Translations under genes and position numbers: made by a program
The notes under the pieces: generated by a model
Databases searched by the model: none
What the model saw: only the letters and a program-made list of their open reading frames with translations
What the model was told of the DNA's origin: nothing
NCBI GenBank assembly: GCA_937886445.1
Contig: CALGBY010000033.1
Span: forward strand, 1-37,334
Direction of reading: 5' to 3'
Source of the DNA: an uncultured Clostridia bacterium
Lineage (GTDB): Bacteria; Bacillota; Clostridia; Christensenellales; Aristaeellaceae
DNA length: 37,334 bases
In this document: piece after piece, positions 31,355 to 37,334 of the stretch
Layout of the letters: every line of letters begins with the position of its first letter
Position numbering within the stretch: position 1 is the first letter of the stretch

Positions 31355-33563
31355 AAAAACGAAAACCGTGATCCCGGAGGCCCTTTGCAGCCTGCTTTTT
31401 TCCTGCGGGCTTTCCTTCGGCGTGTCCGTATGCCTTTTCGGCTATATTCCCTTCGCGAAGGGCTTTTGTTACTGCGCTCTGGGTGCGGCGGCGGTGCTGT
31501 TATCCGGGCTTTCAAAAAGGCTGAAGCTGCTGCCGCTCTTTTGTGTACTGGCCGGAGAGGCCATCGCCTTTCAGGCAGGACGCGGTGTGTTTTTTTACGC
31601 CCTGCAGACCGCGCGCGGGATGCTGCTCTACGCGCGGGGCAATCCCAACGCCATGCTGCCCTTATCGGAGCAGGCGGCGTGCGTGTTTTCATTTGTATTC
31701 GGTGTTTTGGGGGCGCTTTTTGTGCGTTCCCGGGCCTGCGGGGCCTGCGTGACGCTGTGCGCCGCTGTTTTCGCGGCCGAAACGGCGCTTACCGGAGCGG
31801 ACAGCCTGCTGCTTTACTGCGCGCTGCCCTGTCTGGCCGGGTGCGCGGGCACCGCTGCGCTTTCCTCCCGCCGCGCTCTGTATGTGCCCCTCGCGGCGGC
31901 GGTGTGCCTTGCGGCGCTGTCTTTCCTGCTGGTGCCGGAGGAGGATACGCGTGTTTCCCCCTTCAGCGAAGCGGCGGATGCCGTGCGGCAGGATTTTGAG
32001 GATCATTTTCTGTTTACCGGCACAAGAGAGTCCTTTTCTCTTTCTTCCTACGGCTATATGCCGCTCGGCACCGCGCTGGGCGGAAAGGCGGAACCGGATG
32101 AGCGGCAGGTGCTTTCGGTGAAAACGGACAGCACCGTGTACCTGCGCGCCGTGGCGAGCGATACCTATAACGGCATCAGCTGGTACGATACGCTGGGCAC
32201 AAGAAGGTATCTCTATACGGCTGTCAACAGGCGGGACACGCTCCGTCAGGTATTCGATATGGAACGCCCCGCCGGAGAAACGGAAGGGAAAAAACAGGAA
32301 GCGTCTGTGACGGTGGTCGCGTCCACGGGAGCTACCACACTTTTCGCCCCGCAGCGCGTGAGAGAGATAAAAACGCTGTCTGACCGGATGACGCTGTACT
32401 GGAATGAAGGCAGCGAGCTCTTTATATCAAGAAACGCGGACGCGGGGGACAGCTATCGCTTTTCCTGGCTGCCGCTGGACGCGGATGACCCTGCCGTACA
32501 GCGGATGGCGGAAAGGTGCGCCGCTCTTGAGGACGCGCAATACAGTGCTGTGGCGGCATCCTATCTTTCGCTGCCTCAGCATATGCAGCGCGAAGTCTTC
32601 GAGATCGCCGCGACGGCTGCCGCGGGAGAATCAGATCCCCTTCGCCGCGCGCTGAACATCCGCGATTATCTGCGAAGCCGCTTTTCCTATTCTCTTGATG
32701 TTTCCGCGCCGCCCGCGAATACCGATTTCTGCGCCTGGTTCCTTTTGCGGGAAAAGAAGGGCTACTGCACTTATTTTGCCACGGCGCTTACGCTGCTTTG
32801 CCGCATGCAGGGCATACCGGCGCGTTATGTGACCGGCTTTCTTGCCGTGCCGCAAAACGGCGTTGCCGCCGTAACGGGAAAGGACGCGCATGCCTGGTGT
32901 GAAGTCTATCTGAACGGGCTTGGCTGGCTCACGCTGGACGCGACGCCGGGAGACCGGGGAGCGGATACCGGCGGAGATGAGCATAATGACACGCCGTACG
33001 GTGGGGAAGTTGCCCCCACGCCCTCGCCTTCTCCAGCCCCGCAGCCCGAACCTACGCCGCCTCCTCCTGCCGCGCAGGAGGAACAGCCGGAGCAGGAAGC
33101 AGTTCCCCCCTCTCCCGTGCCTCCTCAGAGCGGAACAGCGCCCTCCGCCGCCGGGGCTGCCGGCGGAAAGGAAAGCAGTGTCCTGTGGCTGCTGCTTCTG
33201 CTTGTCCCGCTGTTGCTCACGGCATGGGTCCTGCTTCGTTCTCCCGCGGTGCGCATGCGCATACACCCGGACAGGGCGGAAATGATCCTGCTGACGGATC
33301 TTGAAAAGCGTCTTGCCGTGCTGCGGCTGAAGCGCTCTCCGGAGGAGACCGTAAGCATGTTTGCCGCGCGGGTCGCGGCTTTATCCGGAAAGAACGGCAT
33401 GCCCTTATTGCAAAGAAGCCTTGTTTTCGCCACTGCCGAAGCGGTGAACCGGTATCTGTACGGTGGAAAGCCGCTGCAGACCGATACGATCGTCAGAGCC
33501 TGCCGCATGGTCACATCGGTCATGCCGGTTTGGCGAAAATGTTACTATTATGCTAAAAGATAA
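31338..33563 (+). CDS. TgpA-type membrane transglutaminase
   Basis: A 742-residue membrane protein. The ATG at 31338 follows GTGGAGG; an earlier in-frame ATG at 31212 is inside DUF58 and has no support. Several hydrophobic helices fill the first ~200 residues (TgpA_N/DUF3488-like). The extracytoplasmic transglutaminase-like core has Cys477 (GYCTYFA), His518 (DAHAW) and Asp534 (LDATPG). A Pro-rich linker (about 555-605) leads to another TM helix (about 615-635) and a DUF4129-like C-terminal segment. Such enzymes may be peptidases or crosslinkers; the target is unknown. It is the third gene of the MoxR-DUF58-TgpA operon and is followed by a clear terminator. Confidence 0.92.
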   Translation: MLRLSEKTKTVIPEALCSLLFSCGLSFGVSVCLFGYIPFAKGFCYCALGAAAVLLSGLSKRLKLLPLFCVLAGEAIAFQAGRGVFFYALQTARGMLLYARGNPNAMLPLSEQAACVFSFVFGVLGALFVRSRACGACVTLCAAVFAAETALTGADSLLLYCALPCLAGCAGTAALSSRRALYVPLAAAVCLAALSFLLVPEEDTRVSPFSEAADAVRQDFEDHFLFTGTRESFSLSSYGYMPLGTALGGKAEPDERQVLSVKTDSTVYLRAVASDTYNGISWYDTLGTRRYLYTAVNRRDTLRQVFDMERPAGETEGKKQEASVTVVASTGATTLFAPQRVREIKTLSDRMTLYWNEGSELFISRNADAGDSYRFSWLPLDADDPAVQRMAERCAALEDAQYSAVAASYLSLPQHMQREVFEIAATAAAGESDPLRRALNIRDYLRSRFSYSLDVSAPPANTDFCAWFLLREKKGYCTYFATALTLLCRMQGIPARYVTGFLAVPQNGVAAVTGKDAHAWCEVYLNGLGWLTLDATPGDRGADTGGDEHNDTPYGGEVAPTPSPSPAPQPEPTPPPPAAQEEQPEQEAVPPSPVPPQSGTAPSAAGAAGGKESSVLWLLLLLVPLLLTAWVLLRSPAVRMRIHPDRAEMILLTDLEKRLAVLRLKRSPEETVSMFAARVAALSGKNGMPLLQRSLVFATAEAVNRYLYGGKPLQTDTIVRACRMVTSVMPVWRKCYYYAKR

Positions 33564-33572
33564 ATGCATCGG

Positions 33573-33604
33573 CACGCCCGGATCGTTTGATCCGGGTGTT
33601 TTTA
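33573..33604 (+). terminator. Terminator of the MoxR operon
   Basis: CACGCCCGGATC at 33573-33584 and GATCCGGGTG at 33589-33598 form a stem with loop GTTT, followed by T5. It lies 10 bases past the TgpA stop. Confidence 0.9.
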
Positions 33605-33700
33605 TTACTGTTGTAATCATTATATCTATAAAATGTAAATTATGTGCTGAAATTTCAATGAAATGTACCATTATTTTAACTAAACTGTAACAAACCTATG

Positions 33701-33729
33701 TTGTCCGGTTGTGAAGTTTATTCTATAAT
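33701..33729 (+). promoter_or_regulatory. Promoter of the surface protein gene
   Basis: TTGTCC at 33701-33706, a 17-base spacer and a perfect TATAAT at 33724-33729. The leader to the ATG at 33848 is ~110 bases; nothing structured stands out in it. The DNA from 33600 to 33735 is markedly AT-rich, fitting a strong surface-protein promoter. Confidence 0.7.
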
Positions 33730-33847
33730 ATGTATGCAACGGGTGCGTATGTCTTTTTTGCGTTGCAGATTTTACATATTGTCGGCAGAAAACCGGAAAA
33801 ATACAGGAATCGCGCGAGGCATTCCGGATACGATGGGGAGACAGAAC

Positions 33848-36800
33848 ATGAAAAAGCTGAACAGGGGAACCATGAAAAAGCTGGCGGTATTTCTTTGCTT
33901 GATCGCGATGATGCTGCCCTTTACGGACGCGCTGGCCGCCGCGTTTCCCGGAGCCGAGCGTATACTCAGCATCAAGTACAGCGATCTGCTGACTCACGGG
34001 CTGGATGAGGTCGCCTCCTACGGCGTTGTCGCGCACACCTATGAGCAGCGCGGCCACGCGGAAACCAGCGGCGCCATCGCGGTCCTGGAAAAACATATGG
34101 GGGTTCCCTTCATGCCCACATATGATACCCTGAATAATCAGGCTGATCTGAACATCAGCGCGTCCGTTACGGTGGAAGGGGCTCATAACGCTTTCACGGC
34201 AAAGTTTGCCCTTTTCACGAAGAGCGGCAGCAGCTATACCCGCGTTACCGACCCGGTAAGCGCTTCGTTTACCGCCAAGTCAGGCTCGGAAACGGTAAAG
34301 CTTCCTCTTTTCACCATCACCAAACAAACCACTAAGATGGACGGTGTTTACCTGATGGAAGTCGATTCCTCCGGCAATCCCGTTCTCAACGGTGATACGG
34401 ACGACCTGGATTACACCGTGCAGTATGGCGATGAGCCCGGTGTGGATCCTCTGCCCATCAAGAGTACACAGGTGATCAACTATATCGGCAAGATTGACAT
34501 GAAGATCAGCGACGGCGATGTGAAGCTGATGCAGGGCGACTCCTTCGGCGGTCAGCGCGTGGATTTCGGCCCCGGTATCTATCTGTATGACACAAACTAT
34601 GAAAAGGTGAATAATAAAACGGATCATTCCGTAGACACGCTCTATATCCGTGATGATTCATGGGAACCCGGCATATATAAAGACTTTCAGCAAGTTTCCT
34701 ATAGTTATAGCAACGGAACCGGAAAATTTATGTATGCCGGCTATGAGATCCAGTTCGGCTTTGATAAAAAAGCCCCGGGTGGCGGGGACTATGCCGATTA
34801 TCTGCTGGAAAAGGCAGAAGATATTTCCAATGATCTGTCCAACTGTACCGCCGGCGGAAACTACGGCGGATTTGTCGTAAAGGACGGTGTAGCCTATCCC
34901 GGCGGTAACCTGATGAGCTCCCCCGGCGCTTCTGTCGCCAATGCGGACTCAACCACAAAATATACCTACGAAGACGGGGGGATTTATGACGTTCCCGGCC
35001 AGTGGTATGGCAACGGAAATGTAGCCAGTTATGATACAAGCATTCCCGGCAAGTATGAGGTCACCACACTTACGCTTTATTCTGTCCGTGCAAATATAAC
35101 TGATTATGATGAAGAAGGTAATGTATTTTACCGCATCGATATGGGTGACGTAAGATACGGCACTTCGAATGTTTCATCCATGCTCGGCACTTATGGTATG
35201 CCTGTCAGCAGCAATGAGTACGTTGTGATCAACGTCATTTGTCCCTCTGCTACCGGTACTGTAGGTTCCTGGAATAATGCATTCAAAATACGGCGCGGAG
35301 ACGGAAAAGGAACCATTGTCAACAGCGGAGACTGGCGCAGCGGCGAAGCGAATGATTTCAGCCATGTTATTTGGAACTTTATTTACAAGGATAACGATAC
35401 CTATAAACCCTTTCAGGGAACCATTAAGATCGACAAGGCCACGCCCGGCCTGATTCTTGCCCCGGATGCCCGCATTGAGGTGTCCATCGTCGGCGATGCT
35501 GCCGCGTATGTGGGAAAAACGGTAAGCAACTACGGTGTGGAACTGCACCAGACCCTGCATGCCACCCCGGCCCGCAGTGCCAAGGCGCTGCTTTCAAAGA
35601 ATATTGAAGTAGATACCGGTAATATCGAATTATATAAGGTAGATTCTCTGGACAGCACCGTCAATTTGAAGGGCGCTGTGTTTACCGTATACAGCGACAG
35701 CAATTGCACCGCTAAGGTGGCTGATATGCCCGCCACCGACAGCAACGGTTATTCCAAACTGGAAGACCTGGCCGTCGGCACCTACTATGTAAAGGAAACC
35801 ACCGCTCCCTCCGGCTACGCGCTGAATACCACTGTCTTTGAGGTAACGGCGGTGAAGGATGAGACCGTTACCGTAAACGGAACGAACAAGATCACCGATG
35901 AAAAACTGAAGGGCGCCATCAAGGTATACAAGGCTGACGCGGACGATGAAAGCACCCTTCTGGGCGGTGCCGTGTTCGGCATTTATACCGATCAGGCCTG
36001 CACAAACCTCTATACCACCATGAAGACCGGCAGCGGCACCACTTCTCTGGGCTATGCCAAGGCCAGTGATATTCCTTTCGGCACCTATTATGTGAAGGAG
36101 ATCACCGCGCCTGAAGGGTATGAGCCCGACAGCACGGTGTACACCGTGGAAGTTGCCAGCACTACCGCCACCGCGCAGGTCATGGGCCCCGGCAAAGACA
36201 GTTCCAAGCATTCGGTGCTGAATAAGAAGAAGCTGGAGGAAAAGGGCGCCATTGAGCTGACCAAGGTGGATTCGAAGAATTCAGCCACCAAGCTGAGCGG
36301 CGCTGTGTTTACCGTGTACAGCGACAGCACCTGCTCAACAAAAGTGGCTGATATGCCCGCCACCGACAACAACGGTTATTCCAAACTGGCAGACCTGTCT
36401 GTCGGTATCTACTATGTAAAGGAAACCACCGCTCCCGGGGGTTATAAGGCGGACAGCACAGTCTATACCGTTACCGTGACGGCAAATTCCACCGCCACCG
36501 TGAACAACGCCGCTATTACCAACGAGCGTCTGCAGTGCGAAGTTGTGCTGCATGCCGCGAAGACCGTGGAGGGCAAGGATGACAGCACGGCGGCGTTCAC
36601 CTTCACCCTGGCATCTTCCACCACAGGCGCTCCCGCGGCGGATCCTGCCGAGATCACTGTAAAGGCCGGAGAAACCGGCGACTTCGGAAAACTGACCTTT
36701 GATACCGCCGGCGAGTACACTTACACCATCACCGAAGCAGACGGCGGTCTTGACGGATACACCTACGATACGGCTCCCAAGACCGTGACTGTAAAGGTGG

Positions 36801-37334
36801 AACTGAAAAACGGCGCGCTGGTAGCCACCGTGACCGGCGGCACCGATTTCGATGCCGACACCAACACCCAGACCGTAGTCAACACCTACTCCACCGAAAG
36901 CACAAGTGTGACGCTGAAGGTGAAGAAGGAGATCGAAGGTATCAGCGGCAGCGAAGCCGAGTTCACCTTCAACCTGACCGCCGCGGACGGCACGCCGATG
37001 CCCGAGACCGCCGCGGGTAAGACCGTGACAGTGAAGCAGGATGCCACCGGCTCCTTCGGCGAGATCACCTTCGATAAGGCCGGCGAGTACACCTACACCA
37101 TTACCGAAGTAAAGGGCAATGTGCCCGGCTACACCTACGACACCGTTGGCAAGACGGTGACCGTAAAGGTGGAAGACAAGGATGCCAAGCTTGTAGCCAC
37201 CGTGACCGGAGGCACCGGCTTTGATGCCGATACCGACACCCAGACCGTAGTCAACACCTACTCCACCGACAGCACAAGCGTGACGCTGAAGGTGAAGAAG
37301 GAGATCGAAGGTATCAGCGGCAGCGAAGCCGAGT
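33848..37334 (+). CDS. Secreted pilin-like adhesin with CnaB/SpaA and Spy0128-type repeats (cut off at window end)
   Basis: The frame stays open from 33848 to the window end (1162 complete codons), so the C-terminus and any LPXTG sorting signal are not seen. GGGGAG lies 7 bases before the ATG. A signal peptide (KKLAVFLCLIAMML, cut near ALA-AA, residues 28-32) is followed by a ~560-residue head domain I do not recognise. Three CnaB/SpaA domains follow (about 35626-35915, 35917-36240, 36241-36530), each with the YYVKE(I/T)TAPxGY stretch that carries the catalytic Glu of isopeptide-forming folds. Then come Spy0128/FctA-like domains (YTYTITE...GYTYDT...VKVE), at least two complete and a third begun. 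Intramolecular Lys-Asn isopeptides should make a rigid stalk. Role: adhesion or pilus subunit; no sortase is in view. Confidence 0.9.
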   Translation, partial: MKKLNRGTMKKLAVFLCLIAMMLPFTDALAAAFPGAERILSIKYSDLLTHGLDEVASYGVVAHTYEQRGHAETSGAIAVLEKHMGVPFMPTYDTLNNQADLNISASVTVEGAHNAFTAKFALFTKSGSSYTRVTDPVSASFTAKSGSETVKLPLFTITKQTTKMDGVYLMEVDSSGNPVLNGDTDDLDYTVQYGDEPGVDPLPIKSTQVINYIGKIDMKISDGDVKLMQGDSFGGQRVDFGPGIYLYDTNYEKVNNKTDHSVDTLYIRDDSWEPGIYKDFQQVSYSYSNGTGKFMYAGYEIQFGFDKKAPGGGDYADYLLEKAEDISNDLSNCTAGGNYGGFVVKDGVAYPGGNLMSSPGASVANADSTTKYTYEDGGIYDVPGQWYGNGNVASYDTSIPGKYEVTTLTLYSVRANITDYDEEGNVFYRIDMGDVRYGTSNVSSMLGTYGMPVSSNEYVVINVICPSATGTVGSWNNAFKIRRGDGKGTIVNSGDWRSGEANDFSHVIWNFIYKDNDTYKPFQGTIKIDKATPGLILAPDARIEVSIVGDAAAYVGKTVSNYGVELHQTLHATPARSAKALLSKNIEVDTGNIELYKVDSLDSTVNLKGAVFTVYSDSNCTAKVADMPATDSNGYSKLEDLAVGTYYVKETTAPSGYALNTTVFEVTAVKDETVTVNGTNKITDEKLKGAIKVYKADADDESTLLGGAVFGIYTDQACTNLYTTMKTGSGTTSLGYAKASDIPFGTYYVKEITAPEGYEPDSTVYTVEVASTTATAQVMGPGKDSSKHSVLNKKKLEEKGAIELTKVDSKNSATKLSGAVFTVYSDSTCSTKVADMPATDNNGYSKLADLSVGIYYVKETTAPGGYKADSTVYTVTVTANSTATVNNAAITNERLQCEVVLHAAKTVEGKDDSTAAFTFTLASSTTGAPAADPAEITVKAGETGDFGKLTFDTAGEYTYTITEADGGLDGYTYDTAPKTVTVKVELKNGALVATVTGGTDFDADTNTQTVVNTYSTESTSVTLKVKKEIEGISGSEAEFTFNLTAADGTPMPETAAGKTVTVKQDATGSFGEITFDKAGEYTYTITEVKGNVPGYTYDTVGKTVTVKVEDKDAKLVATVTGGTGFDADTDTQTVVNTYSTDSTSVTLKVKKEIEGISGSEAE
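36869..36962 (+). repeat. Tandem repeat in adhesin, copy 1 segment
   Basis: This 94-base segment matches 37241-37334 with only two mismatches, both in the first 40 bases. The offset is 372 bases (124 residues), the length of one Spy0128-like domain. The reading frame is preserved. Confidence 0.95.
37241..37334 (+). repeat. Tandem repeat in adhesin, copy 2 segment (runs off window)
   Basis: Second copy of the 372-base-period repeat, cut by the window edge. Near identity at the DNA level suggests recent duplication and likely further copies beyond the window. Confidence 0.95.

Noticed and set aside
36244..37334. Repeats as a CRISPR array
   Set aside because: The period is 372 bases, the reading frame is preserved and the unit encodes a pilin-type domain.

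Overview
The window looks like chromosomal DNA from an anaerobic, fairly GC-rich Clostridia-type Firmicute, probably a gut or rumen Oscillospiraceae/Lachnospiraceae relative. The evidence is the paired GlgC/GlgD subunits beside GlgA, AGGAGG-type ribosome binding sites, double-glycine and Nif11-type peptide leaders, a DUF3847 gene typical of Firmicute mobile elements, and a CnaB/Spy0128-type pilin-like adhesin. The species cannot be named from sequence alone. The first ~3.5 kb reads as more AT-rich than the rest (judged by eye) and looks like an acquired or fast-evolving patch.

Layout. 0.4-2.3 kb: one double-glycine small peptide gene, then a tandem array of five short genes that share an almost invariant coiled-coil leader ending at GG (or GC) but have unrelated C-terminal cores. 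2.6-3.1 kb: a DUF3847 gene, probably a mobile-element remnant. 3.5-12.4 kb: one very large nonribosomal peptide synthetase (NRPS) of order A-T-C-A-T-C-A-T-R, with a first adenylation domain that lacks the amino-binding Asp and a terminal reductase. 12.5-14.8 kb: a membrane SpoIIE-type phosphatase fused to an anti-sigma-like kinase, then a STAS protein, on the same strand as the NRPS and separated from it by a nested RNA stem-loop. A strong bidirectional terminator (about 14.97 kb) ends this unit. 15.0-16.9 kb, minus strand: a Nif11-leader peptide with eight core cysteines in four CxC pairs, coupled to a radical SAM/SPASM maturase. 17.3-18.6 kb: an NhaC-type antiporter. About 18.8 kb: a 164-bp palindromic MITE bounded by TA. 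19.0-20.8 kb: a small P-loop kinase and an MFS transporter. 20.9-24.9 kb: glgC-glgD-glgA glycogen operon on the minus strand, with a histone-H1-like basic tail on GlgA. 25.3-28.4 kb: a SWIM/SNF2 helicase. 28.6-33.6 kb: a small membrane protein, then a MoxR-DUF58-transglutaminase operon. 33.8 kb to the window end: a secreted repeat adhesin, cut off by the window edge.

The most interesting part is the first 17 kb. Three unrelated peptide-making systems sit side by side: a hypervariable-core leader-peptide array with no maturase in view, a reductively released NRPS tied to a partner-switching signalling pair, and a Nif11/radical SAM system with CxC pairs. The rest is mainly housekeeping (glycogen storage, helicase, MoxR operon) plus surface display.
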